Source of the DNA: Enterobacter sp. ENT03
GTDB lineage: Bacteria; Pseudomonadota; Gammaproteobacteria; Enterobacterales; Enterobacteriaceae
Assembly (NCBI RefSeq): GCF_019218745.1
Contig: NZ_JAHUXA010000002.1
Coordinates: 1-64,000 of the forward strand
Length of the DNA stretch: 64,000 nucleotides
Direction: 5' to 3'
The position numbers and the translations under genes were made by a program. The notes under the pieces were generated by a model. It did not search any database. It saw only the letters and a list, made by a program, of their open reading frames with translations, and had not been told where the DNA came from. How positions within the stretch are numbered: the first letter of the stretch is position 1; each line of letters starts with the position of its first letter. This document shows, piece by piece, positions 26,097 through 33,926 of the stretch.

Positions 26097-26861
26097 ATGC
26101 CATGTTTAATCTGGAGTTTATGGCTGGCCATTACCCCGCTATCACCGGGCAGTTGCGATCAACTCTCTGCCAGCGCGTTTGCGCCGCTGCCACAGCAGGC
26201 GATACCGCAGGCGGAAGCGATCACGCTTCCCGAAATAGTAATCTCGGACAGCGTGCGTTTTGTGAAACCTATCGAGGAAAATGTGCCGATAAGTTCCGGT
26301 TTTGGCCTGCGCCGCCACCCGATACTGGGCCGCTATATCGAACATAAAGGCATGGATTTACCTGTACCGATCGGCAGTCCGGTGATGTCGGTGGCCGATG
26401 GCACAGTTGTGGAGCGCGGTCACGATCGCCGCGCCGGGAATTTTCTCACCGTGCGCCACAACGACGGTTGGTATAGCCGTTATTTTCATCTCAATACCGT
26501 TGCGGTGCACAAAGGCGAACGACTGACGGCAGGGGAAACCATCGCCACATCGGGTAACAGCGGGTTGACCACCGGGCCGCATCTGCATCTGGAAATTGGG
26601 TATCGGGGCGTGCCGTTGGATCCCGCGCCGCTGCTCAGCGGCAGTCCGTTGCTGGCAAGCCGCCGCCAGCCAGAACAGTCTGTCGAGGCGGAACCTGTTC
26701 CACCGAGGGTGGTGATGATTTCACAGGGTGATAGCGGAACCCGCATTACCGTTCGTTTTAACAAGCAGACCCGCACCGTGTCGCCCGGCAGTAAGGTGTT
26801 CGGTGGATACCGGGTTGTCAAACAGCATAATGGCAAATATCAGATTATTTCTGCTGCCTGA
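26097..26861 (+). CDS. M23 (LytM-type) peptidoglycan endopeptidase of the pilus operon
   Basis: The 254-residue product has a hydrophobic N-terminal export signal and an M23 domain at about 62-178. The zinc site is complete: H83 and D87 in HKGMD, plus HLH at 162-164. It should trim peptide cross-links to let the pilus machine cross the wall. tcp, cof and bfp operons generally use a lytic transglycosylase for this, and none is visible here. Residues about 203-254 (VVMISQGDSG...GGYRVV) resemble the C-terminal domain of the PilP/TcpS-like protein, which could dock the enzyme on the apparatus. It lies three bases after the peptidase gene. Confidence 0.85.
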   Translation: MPCLIWSLWLAITPLSPGSCDQLSASAFAPLPQQAIPQAEAITLPEIVISDSVRFVKPIEENVPISSGFGLRRHPILGRYIEHKGMDLPVPIGSPVMSVADGTVVERGHDRRAGNFLTVRHNDGWYSRYFHLNTVAVHKGERLTAGETIATSGNSGLTTGPHLHLEIGYRGVPLDPAPLLSGSPLLASRRQPEQSVEAEPVPPRVVMISQGDSGTRITVRFNKQTRTVSPGSKVFGGYRVVKQHNGKYQIISAA

Positions 26862-26875
26862 TTAAGGAGTGATTG

Positions 26876-28066
26876 ATGAAAAGGATACTGTTACTGGTGG
26901 GGACACTTACCGCCACCCTGTTCTCCGCAAATATGATGGCGGGTGATAAGGAGCCAAACTCGGGCCGTTTTGATTTTCAGGTGCGTAAGCCTAAGACGAA
27001 TTTTGATGATCGTTTGATCCCTCTGGTCATTAGAATAGGGGACAATATCCCAGAAGGGCAAGGGGTTGGGCTGAATGTTTACTGGAAAACAAAGTATAAA
27101 AATCAGGCTCAGGGACGTAGCTATCATCCTTCACCGTTATTACCAAATTTACCGGCAGCAAGGAAGAACTTTGAAGAGCTCAATTATCACATCGACACCG
27201 ACCCTAGCACACCTGTAGCCTGGGGAAACTCTGAACATATTGAATGGAAAGTTTGGGAGGCATGGGGGCCAAAACGACTCTTCAATAATAGTTGCGCACC
27301 GACCTTGGGCGTAACCAAAACTCGTTTTTATAACCATCGATACCCTAAAGGATACGTTCTACATCGGGCACCAAATGACCCTTGTAATCTGCAAACCCGA
27401 TTTGGTCAGGACACTCTAGATGGTACTGACCCCAGCATTCCTCCTTTTCAGGATTCTGAAGATAAAGACGTCGCGATGACCTCCGTTGCGTTTGTCGCAC
27501 CTGATACCAAGGGAAAAACGTGTGTAAATTTGGGTGAATATTGCGGGGGGGCGGGACACGGAAGTGAACGCGTTATTTTTATCCCGTCCAACCAACTGGA
27601 GTTTTTAGTCATTGAAATCATTGGCTTCCGGTACTATACGGGGGCGCTACTTAATGTTGATGATACTTATTTCTATACTTTCCCTCAGAGTGTATTAACC
27701 TTTATTCCTGCTGTTCCTAAGAATGCTAAACCAAATACGATTTACATGAGCGTGACTGACGCGACGGGTAAAAAGGTAGAGACGATCTCAAATACAGATT
27801 CAGAGCCAGATGCCGGTGATTTTACGGATTTCGAATCATCACCGGAGTTTCCATCTCACGGAGAAATTAAAACTATCGATCCTAGTGGACAGTATAATTT
27901 TACCGAGATGGATTACATGGACCTGTCGCTTCGTTTTTATATGTCTGGTGTGGGATATAAGGGTGGTAAAGGGGTAAGTTATACTCTTACCCCCCACAAT
28001 CTTAAGCCAGAATGTATTAACGGAAACCCAAAGGTATGTGAGTACGCTACTCCCGCCAATCCTTAA
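26876..28066 (+). CDS. Secreted protein of unknown function, last gene of the pilus operon
   Basis: The 396-residue protein has a clear signal peptide (MKRILLLVGT..., cut near MMA/GD), starting at ATG with AAGGAG. The mature part has six cysteines (in NSCAP, DPCNL, KTCVN, EYCGG, PECIN, KVCEY), suggesting three disulfides, and is rich in aromatic residues and beta-strand pattern. I recognise no family. tcp and cof operons each encode one soluble colonisation protein exported through the pilus channel (TcpF, CofJ); position and export signal make this the candidate equivalent. It could also be an adhesin or a carbohydrate-binding protein. Confidence 0.8.
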   Translation: MKRILLLVGTLTATLFSANMMAGDKEPNSGRFDFQVRKPKTNFDDRLIPLVIRIGDNIPEGQGVGLNVYWKTKYKNQAQGRSYHPSPLLPNLPAARKNFEELNYHIDTDPSTPVAWGNSEHIEWKVWEAWGPKRLFNNSCAPTLGVTKTRFYNHRYPKGYVLHRAPNDPCNLQTRFGQDTLDGTDPSIPPFQDSEDKDVAMTSVAFVAPDTKGKTCVNLGEYCGGAGHGSERVIFIPSNQLEFLVIEIIGFRYYTGALLNVDDTYFYTFPQSVLTFIPAVPKNAKPNTIYMSVTDATGKKVETISNTDSEPDAGDFTDFESSPEFPSHGEIKTIDPSGQYNFTEMDYMDLSLRFYMSGVGYKGGKGVSYTLTPHNLKPECINGNPKVCEYATPANP

Positions 28067-28078
28067 GCATAATAAAAA

Positions 28079-28110
28079 CCGGGCAGCCTTCAGGCTGCCC
28101 GGTTTTTTTT
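28079..28110. terminator. Bidirectional terminator between pilus operon and togB
   Basis: CCGGGCAGCC pairs with GGCTGCCCGG around a TTCA loop. Eight T residues follow on the plus strand, and TTTTTATTAT on the minus strand. It ends both the pilus operon and the togMNAB operon. Confidence 0.95.
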
Positions 28111-28119
28111 CATCAGCCC

Positions 28120-29409
28120 TTAGCGGGTTGCACGTTTCAGAATACGTTCAGCCTGACGCTGGAAGTCAGCAGCCGTTTCTTCCACGGTTTTCTGGCCGTA
28201 GTCGATGTACTGCAACGCGGTGCCGAACTGCGCCACGATCTGCGGATCGTCAAAGTATGGCGATACAGTTAATTTCGCGGGCAGCGACTGCGCCAGACGC
28301 AGACCCGCAACTGCCGGATCTTCCTCTTTGATTGCGCCGCTGGCGGTCAGGGTTTCCACCGCCGCTTTGCTCAGCGGTACGCCGCGCTCAAGGCCCAGCG
28401 TTTCCGCACCTTCTTTGCTGTTCAGCAGGAAGTTAATCAGTTCGGCTGCTTCTTTCGGATGCTTCGTGGATTTACCGATAGACAACATTTGCGCCGGTTT
28501 GAAGAACAGGCCCGCATCGGTAGCACCTGGCAGCATCGGGTAGTTACCCAGTTCCAGTTTCGCCGGTGGCTTCAGGTTGTCGGAATACTTGGTAATGGTA
28601 GAGTTCCACATATAGGTGCCGCCCCATTCCCCTTCGATCCACGGCTTCATCTCATACATGTTGCTCTTACCGAACGAGGCATAGTACTTGGTGTCCGGCA
28701 TCACATGGCTGTCGACCAGGCTCTTATAGGTCTGGAAGAACTCCACCCACTGCTCTTTGCTGTAGGTGAATTTTTTGGTTTTCTCATCCACGGCCGGAAT
28801 GTTGTACTTCTGGATCATGTAGGAGTTCAGCAACGCCAGCGTATCCTGGTGCTCCAGCACCACCGGGTAATACTGTTTGCCCAGCTTACTTTCGAAGGTT
28901 TTACCCGCCGCTTTCAGCTCGTCCCAGGTTTTCGGATAGTCAACGCCCGCTTTTTTCCACGTTTCGTTGTTCAGATAGAACACGCGCGCGGTTACCGAAA
29001 TCGGAATGCCGTTCAGCTTGCCATTCACGGTAGTGGATTGCAGCTCCTTCGGATCGAACTGGCTTAAGTCGATAACGTCTTTCACCTGATTCAGATCGTA
29101 GAAGCCATCGCCAGCTTTCGAGAAGATCGGCAACCAGTTCCAGTTGGTCTGCATCACGTCAGGCTCAGTGCCGCCGGCGATCTGCGTGGTCAGGCGGGAG
29201 AGGTGACCATCCCAGCCGGTATATTCGGATTTAACGTTAATGTTCGGGTGCAGCTTGTGGAACTCTTCAATCGCTTTCAATGTGACCTGGTGACGGCCAT
29301 TACCGCCCCACCAGGACATACGCAGATCCACATTGTCTGCCGCGAGTGAAGGTAAGGCACAGAGTCCCAGAGTGGCGGAGATTGCTGCGCTTAAAAGCAC
29401 TTTTTTCAT
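28120..29409 (-). CDS. togB: Oligogalacturonide ABC transporter substrate-binding protein TogB
   Basis: This 429-residue family 1 solute-binding protein has signal peptide MKKVLLSAAISA...SLA before ADNVDLRMSWWGG, a start typical of uronate-oligomer binders with tryptophans lining the sugar site. GGAG lies eight bases before the ATG. It should deliver galacturonide oligomers from the periplasm to TogMN. It is the last gene of the togMNAB order seen in Dickeya. Other oligosaccharides are possible, but the kdgF, ogl and kduID context and the KdgR boxes at the operon head point to pectin fragments. Confidence 0.88.
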   Translation of the reverse strand: MKKVLLSAAISATLGLCALPSLAADNVDLRMSWWGGNGRHQVTLKAIEEFHKLHPNINVKSEYTGWDGHLSRLTTQIAGGTEPDVMQTNWNWLPIFSKAGDGFYDLNQVKDVIDLSQFDPKELQSTTVNGKLNGIPISVTARVFYLNNETWKKAGVDYPKTWDELKAAGKTFESKLGKQYYPVVLEHQDTLALLNSYMIQKYNIPAVDEKTKKFTYSKEQWVEFFQTYKSLVDSHVMPDTKYYASFGKSNMYEMKPWIEGEWGGTYMWNSTITKYSDNLKPPAKLELGNYPMLPGATDAGLFFKPAQMLSIGKSTKHPKEAAELINFLLNSKEGAETLGLERGVPLSKAAVETLTASGAIKEEDPAVAGLRLAQSLPAKLTVSPYFDDPQIVAQFGTALQYIDYGQKTVEETAADFQRQAERILKRATR

Positions 29410-29423
29410 TTTTATGCTCCAGT

Positions 29424-30551
29424 TTAGAGAGAGATGTTCTGTTCGGTTTTCGCGTCAAAAATATGACACTTATCCATGTCAAACTTGAAGTACACCTTCC
29501 GATGTAAACCTTTCGCTATCATCGGCTTAGCTACATCAGAAGGAATGCGGGCGGTCAGTTCATAGTTACCCACTTTCAGGTAAACAAAGAATTCATGACC
29601 CATGTTTTCCACGCGCACCAGATCGCCTGCGCCGTAGCCTTCCGCGAAAGGCTCGTCAGAGACGGAAACAAATTCCGGGCGCACACCAAAGAAGACGTCC
29701 TGATCCTGATAGGTTGCCACTTTCTCGCGCTGTTTCGCGTTCAATGGCAGCGTTTCATCGCCCACGGTGATGTGTAAGTCCTCACCTTTTCTGACGATTT
29801 TGCCCGGTTTGATGTTCATTTCTGGCGCACCGATAAAGCCCGCCACGAACATGTTTTTCGGGAAGTGATAAAGATTATCTGGCGTATCCACCTGCATGAT
29901 GTGACCAAGCTTCATCACGCAAATACGGTCACCCATGGTCATCGCTTCGGTCTGATCGTGGGTCACGTACACCGTGGTGGCCGGTTTGCCGGACTTTTTC
30001 AGTTGCTTGTGCAGATCCGAAATACGGATACGCATCGAGGCGCGCAGTTTGGCATCAAGGTTAGAAAGCGGTTCGTCGAACAGGAAAACGTCCGGCTTTT
30101 TCACAATCGCACGGCCTACCGCCACACGCTGCGCCTGGCCGCCGGAAAGCTGACGTGGCAACCGATCCAGCAGTTCATCCAGCTCAAGGATTTTTGCCGC
30201 TTCATCCACCTGCTTATCAATCTGATCTTTCGGGATTTTGCTCAGCTTCAGGCCAAAGGCCAGGTTCTCGCGCACCGTCATATGCGGGTAAAGCGCATAG
30301 TTCTGGAACACCATGGCGATACCGCGCGCTTTCGGCGCGAGGTTGTTCACCACGCGCTCGCCAATGCGCACTTCGCCGCCGCTGATGGTTTCAAGGCCAG
30401 CCAGCATACGCAGGGTAGTGGACTTGGCGCAGCCGGATGGCCCGACGATCACCATAAATTCCCCGTCAGCGATTTTCAGGTCGATACCATGTACCGCTTT
30501 GAAGCCGTTGGAGTACACTTTTTCCAGTTTGTTGAAAATAACTTCAGCCAT
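29424..30551 (-). CDS. togA: Oligogalacturonide ABC transporter ATPase TogA
   Basis: This is a 375-residue MalK/UgpC-type ATPase. Walker A GPSGCAKST is at 37-45 (Ala in place of the usual Gly before the lysine), the signature LSGGQAQR at 135-142 and Walker B VFLFDE at 155-160. A C-terminal OB/TOBE domain lies at about 240-375. AGAGGG precedes the ATG. It lies 12 bases after togN and 14 before togB. MalK-like ATPases may serve several sugar importers, but this one is tied to TogMN by operon. Confidence 0.88.
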   Translation of the reverse strand: MAEVIFNKLEKVYSNGFKAVHGIDLKIADGEFMVIVGPSGCAKSTTLRMLAGLETISGGEVRIGERVVNNLAPKARGIAMVFQNYALYPHMTVRENLAFGLKLSKIPKDQIDKQVDEAAKILELDELLDRLPRQLSGGQAQRVAVGRAIVKKPDVFLFDEPLSNLDAKLRASMRIRISDLHKQLKKSGKPATTVYVTHDQTEAMTMGDRICVMKLGHIMQVDTPDNLYHFPKNMFVAGFIGAPEMNIKPGKIVRKGEDLHITVGDETLPLNAKQREKVATYQDQDVFFGVRPEFVSVSDEPFAEGYGAGDLVRVENMGHEFFVYLKVGNYELTARIPSDVAKPMIAKGLHRKVYFKFDMDKCHIFDAKTEQNISL

Positions 30552-30563
30552 GATATTTCCCTC

Positions 30564-31466
30564 TTAACCTTTAATTCCGCTGCTGGTAACGCCCTGCACG
30601 AAGTAGCGCTGAGCCAGGAAGAACACAATGATGGACGGCAGAATGGAGATACTCGCCATTGCCAGAATTTCGTTCCACGGCGCACCTTCGGTGACATCAA
30701 TGGACATTTTCAGCGCCAGAGCAATCGGATACTTGTCCACGCTATAGACGTAAATCAGCGGCCCGATAAAGTCGTTCATCGACCACATGAACTGGAACAG
30801 CGCCACCGAGATAATTGCCGGTTTGAGGATCGGCACGACCACATACCACAGCACCTGCGCCGAGTTACAGCCGTCGATTTGCGCCGCTTCTTCCATGTCA
30901 CGCGGCACACCGCGCAGGAACTGGATCAGCATGAAGACGAAGAACCCTTGCGTAGCGAACGCGGTCGGCAGATACAGCGGCAGATAGCTGTTCAGCATGC
31001 CCATTTCACGGAACATCAGGTACTGCGGGATCAGCAGAACGGTGCTTGGCAGCAGCATGGTGGCGATCAGCGTCGCGAACCAGAACTTCTTCCACGGAAT
31101 TTCAAAACGCGCAAAACCGTAGGCGACAATGGTTGACGAGATAATGGTCAGGATCACTTTCGGGATCACATACTTGAACGTGTTCCACATGTAATGGCCG
31201 AAGGTATATTCCGTACCGGTTTTCCAGCCGTTGACAAAGCCATCGCTGGTCGGATTGGAAGGCCACAGGCCGAGCGTGGTGAAGATCTCGTGGTTCGGTT
31301 TGAACGACGCCGAGAACATCCACGCCAGCGGGTAGAGCATTAACAGGCCGACAAACAGCAGGATCACGTAGCGGATCGCTGCGCTGATCTTCTCTTTACG
31401 CTGCGTCTGCGCCACTTCGCGCTCAGCATCGGTCATTGCAGGCGTAATTTGTTGAACGTCAGCCAT
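30564..31466 (-). CDS. togN: Oligogalacturonide ABC transporter permease TogN
   Basis: The 300-residue MalG-type permease starts at MADVQQ, where GGGAGG lies upstream; 41 further in-frame codons belong to the overlapping togM end. Six hydrophobic segments and the EAA loop EEAAQIDGCNSAQVLWYVVVPILKP, which touches the ATPase, are visible. It overlaps the end of togM by eight bases. It forms the inner-membrane channel with TogM. Confidence 0.88.
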   Translation of the reverse strand: MADVQQITPAMTDAEREVAQTQRKEKISAAIRYVILLFVGLLMLYPLAWMFSASFKPNHEIFTTLGLWPSNPTSDGFVNGWKTGTEYTFGHYMWNTFKYVIPKVILTIISSTIVAYGFARFEIPWKKFWFATLIATMLLPSTVLLIPQYLMFREMGMLNSYLPLYLPTAFATQGFFVFMLIQFLRGVPRDMEEAAQIDGCNSAQVLWYVVVPILKPAIISVALFQFMWSMNDFIGPLIYVYSVDKYPIALALKMSIDVTEGAPWNEILAMASISILPSIIVFFLAQRYFVQGVTSSGIKG

Positions 31467-32349
31467 TTTTGCCTCCCTTATCGGCGGAGTAGAACACCCA
31501 GTATTTTGAAGATTTAAAGGCAATGGAGGCGAAGAGCGCCACGACCAGGAACAGTATCCACGCCAGCGCTGCGCCATAGCCCATATCAAAGTACTTGAAG
31601 GCGGTGTCGTAGATATAGAGCGAGAACAGGTAGGTGTAGTAGGTCGGCCCGCCGCCCGTGATCACGTAAGGTCCGGTAAATTCCTGGAACGCCTGCGTGG
31701 TCTGCATAATGAAGTTAAAGAAAATGACCGGTGTGATCAGCGGCACTGTCACTTTCATGAACATCTGCCATTTAGAAGCGCCGTCGATCATCGCGGCTTC
31801 ATACTGCGACTGCGGTACGTTTTGCAGTGCGGCCAGGAAGATCACCATTGCGGAGCCGAACTGCCAGACGCGCAGCAGGGTGACGGACATCAGCGCCAGC
31901 GATGGCTCGCCCAGCCAGTTAATGGGATCCAGCCCGAACACGCCGATAAAGCTGTTGAGCAGACCATCAATGGCAAACAGCGCACGCCACAGTACAGCGA
32001 TGGCTACCGAGCTGCCGAGGATCGACGGAATGTAATAAGCGGTACGGAAAAAGCCGATGCCGCGCAGTTTAAAGTTCAGCACAAACGCGATACCGAGCGC
32101 GAACGCCAGTTTGAGCGGAATGGTTAAAAACACGTAAGCAAAGGTCACGCCCATGGATTTCCAGAAGAGGGAATCTTCGGTCAGCATGTAGCGATAGTTT
32201 TCTATGCCGTTAAAGACCGGCGGGCTCATCAAATCGTACTCGGTAAAGCTGAGTACAAAAGATGAAACGAAGGGAAAAGCCGTAAAGATAATTAACCCTA
32301 TGATATAGGGCGAAATCCAGGCCAATCCCAGTGCTCTGTTTTCATTCAT
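31459..32349 (-). CDS. togM: Oligogalacturonide ABC transporter permease TogM
   Basis: This 296-residue MalF-type permease has six transmembrane segments and an EAA loop (YEAAMIDGASKWQMFMKVTVPLITP). It is the first gene of the togMNAB operon; AGGTAGG precedes the ATG. About 400 bases of control region upstream contain two KdgR-type palindromes and a CRP-type site in the right order for a catabolite-controlled, pectin-induced promoter on the minus strand. Confidence 0.88.
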   Translation of the reverse strand: MNENRALGLAWISPYIIGLIIFTAFPFVSSFVLSFTEYDLMSPPVFNGIENYRYMLTEDSLFWKSMGVTFAYVFLTIPLKLAFALGIAFVLNFKLRGIGFFRTAYYIPSILGSSVAIAVLWRALFAIDGLLNSFIGVFGLDPINWLGEPSLALMSVTLLRVWQFGSAMVIFLAALQNVPQSQYEAAMIDGASKWQMFMKVTVPLITPVIFFNFIMQTTQAFQEFTGPYVITGGGPTYYTYLFSLYIYDTAFKYFDMGYGAALAWILFLVVALFASIAFKSSKYWVFYSADKGGKNG

Positions 32350-32463
32350 ACATACCTACCTGGCGATTAATGGTTTAATGCGGATCTGGCGATGCGTGCG
32401 GCCCTTTTCCATGGGCGGTGTGAATGAGTTTTAAAATCTTGTGAACTCGCGTCCTTGATTTGT

Positions 32464-32477
32464 AAAACATCGTTTTA
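32464..32477. promoter_or_regulatory. KdgR box upstream of togM (proximal)
   Basis: AAAACATCGTTTTA is an imperfect palindrome of KdgR operator form. It lies 115 bases before the togM start. Confidence 0.6.
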
Positions 32478-32538
32478 ATTTATTTTATTGTGATTTGTTA
32501 CGCCGTCATTCGATTAATCATGGAAATGTGATCGAAGT

Positions 32539-32555
32539 CGAAACGACGTTTCAAT
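32539..32555. promoter_or_regulatory. KdgR box upstream of togM (distal)
   Basis: CGAAACGACGTTTCAAT contains the perfect palindrome GAAACG-A-CGTTTC, one of the best KdgR-type sites in the window. It lies 190 bases before togM. Confidence 0.7.
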
Positions 32556-32642
32556 AAGGTGAGGTGTGTGTCATTTCTGCGAAAAAAAAATGAACCATAC
32601 ACAGGGTGAATGCCATCAGCAGGTGATAAAAAGAATGACCCG

Positions 32643-32658
32643 CGTGATATAGATCACC
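32643..32658. promoter_or_regulatory. CRP site upstream of togM
   Basis: CGTGATATAGATCACC holds GTGA and TCAC arms separated by six bases, matching the CRP consensus at nine of the ten arm positions with the correct spacing. It lies upstream of both KdgR boxes relative to togM. Confidence 0.6.
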
Positions 32659-32703
32659 GCTAAAATCATTTACAGACTAAGTATTTAAGGGTTGCGCGGA
32701 AAT

Positions 32704-32728
32704 AAAAACGCCCTCTATAAAGAGGGCG
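32704..32728 (-). terminator. Terminator of kdgF
   Basis: On the minus strand CGCCCTCT pairs with AGAGGGCG around a TTAT loop and is followed by TTTTTATTT. It lies 22 bases beyond the kdgF stop codon and separates kdgF from the tog control region. Confidence 0.85.
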
Positions 32729-32749
32729 ATGAAAAGGGGCTTGAGGCGA

Positions 32750-33076
32750 TCAGCTTTTAAGGAAATCTTCCCGTACCGGGGTGAAGGTATCCAGCAACGT
32801 ACCGGCCTTCAGGCACACGCAGCCGTGCATAACGTGCGGTTTCTTGTAAAGTGTATCCCCTTTGCTGACGATATGTTTCTCATCACCGATGGTAAATTCG
32901 AACTCACCGGAGAGCACATAGGTCAGTTGTTCATGCGGATGGTTATGAAGCGGGCCGACAGCGCCTTCTTCGAAATTGACTTCTACTGCCATCATTTTAC
33001 CGTCATGAGCAAGGATGCGACGGGTGACGCCGTTGCCCAAATCGTCAAGCTGAGTCTCTTTATGGAAAATAAACAT
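32750..33076 (-). CDS. kdgF: KdgF cupin, unsaturated galacturonate ring-opening enzyme
   Basis: This is a 108-residue single-domain cupin. Metal ligands H44 or H46, H48, Q50 and H84 are present in the patterns HNHPHEQ and PHVMHG. KdgF turns the 4,5-unsaturated monogalacturonate released by lyases into the linear keto form that KduI uses, so it joins Ogl to KduI. AGGACG lies before the ATG, and a strong KdgR box is found 32 bases upstream of the start. It is a monocistronic gene with its own terminator. Confidence 0.92.
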   Translation of the reverse strand: MFIFHKETQLDDLGNGVTRRILAHDGKMMAVEVNFEEGAVGPLHNHPHEQLTYVLSGEFEFTIGDEKHIVSKGDTLYKKPHVMHGCVCLKAGTLLDTFTPVREDFLKS

Positions 33077-33107
33077 CGGATCGTCCTGTAGTCAGTAAAT
33101 TGCATGA

Positions 33108-33128
33108 AATAAAACATTGTTTCATTAA
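33108..33128. promoter_or_regulatory. KdgR box upstream of kdgF
   Basis: ATAAAACATTGTTTCATTAA is almost identical to the canonical KdgR operator (AAAACATTGTTTCATT core at 33111-33126). It lies just upstream of kdgF and could also affect the divergent racD gene. Confidence 0.8.
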
Positions 33129-33233
33129 ATTTATATCACCCAGAACTAAAAAGAAACGTCAGACCCATTGAAGTGGAAAGTTGATCACAAGTTTGCGCCA
33201 TAGTTGCGATGATAACGATTAAGGGGAAAAAAG

Positions 33234-33926
33234 ATGAAAACGATAGGCTTGCTTGGCGGGATGAGCTGGGAATCCACCATTCCTTATTACCGCTTAATTA
33301 ACGAAGGCGTAAAAGCGCGTTTAGGGGGGCTGCACTCGGCGAGTCTGCTGCTGCACAGCGTCGACTTTCATGAGATAGAAGCCTGTCAGGCCAACGGTGA
33401 ATGGCACAAAGCGGGCGTGATGCTGGCGGAGGCGGCGGCGGGGCTTGAGCGCGCGGGCGCACAGGGCATTGTGCTCTGTACCAACACCATGCACAAAGTG
33501 GCGGGCCAGATCGAAGACCGCTGCCAGGTGCCGTTTTTACACATCGCCGATGCCACCGCGCGGGCGATCCAGCGTGCCGGGCTGAAGTCAGTGGCGCTGC
33601 TGGGTACCCGCTACACCATGGAGCAGGAGTTTTACCGTGGTCGACTGGCGCACAACTTTGGCATTGAAACCACGGTGCCGGATCCCGACGATCGCGAGCG
33701 GGTGAATCAGATCATCTTTGATGAGCTTTGTCTGGGCACCTTCAGCGAGCCGTCCCGCAACTATTTTCTCGGCCTGATCGCGCGGATGGCGGCGGAAGGG
33801 GCGCAGGGGGTCATTTTTGGCTGCACCGAAATCGACCTGCTGGTGCCGGCCAGCCAGTGCCCGATCCCGGTGTTTGATACTGCCGCGCTGCATGCCGCCG
33901 ATGCGGTAGAATTTATGCTCTCTTAA
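33234..33926 (+). CDS. racD: Broad-specificity amino-acid racemase RacD (YgeA)
   Basis: The 230-residue Asp/Glu racemase-family protein is the same length as E. coli YgeA/RacD. The two catalytic cysteines lie in LCTNTMHK (about residue 83) and GCTEI (about residue 197). It interconverts L- and D-forms of several amino acids without PLP. AAGGGG precedes the ATG. It ends tail to tail with lysR, overlapping by four bases, as the ygeA-lysR-lysA order in E. coli would suggest. Confidence 0.93.
   Translation: MKTIGLLGGMSWESTIPYYRLINEGVKARLGGLHSASLLLHSVDFHEIEACQANGEWHKAGVMLAEAAAGLERAGAQGIVLCTNTMHKVAGQIEDRCQVPFLHIADATARAIQRAGLKSVALLGTRYTMEQEFYRGRLAHNFGIETTVPDPDDRERVNQIIFDELCLGTFSEPSRNYFLGLIARMAAEGAQGVIFGCTEIDLLVPASQCPIPVFDTAALHAADAVEFMLS

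Noticed and set aside
15434-28110. Pilus cluster as a plasmid or integrative element remnant
   Set aside because: No integrase, relaxase, transfer, replication or tRNA attachment sequence is visible at either edge, so only insertion by an unknown route can be inferred.
29865-31136. 423-codon open frame on the plus strand across togA and togN
   Set aside because: It is the mirror of two clear transporter genes, without domain or translation signal.
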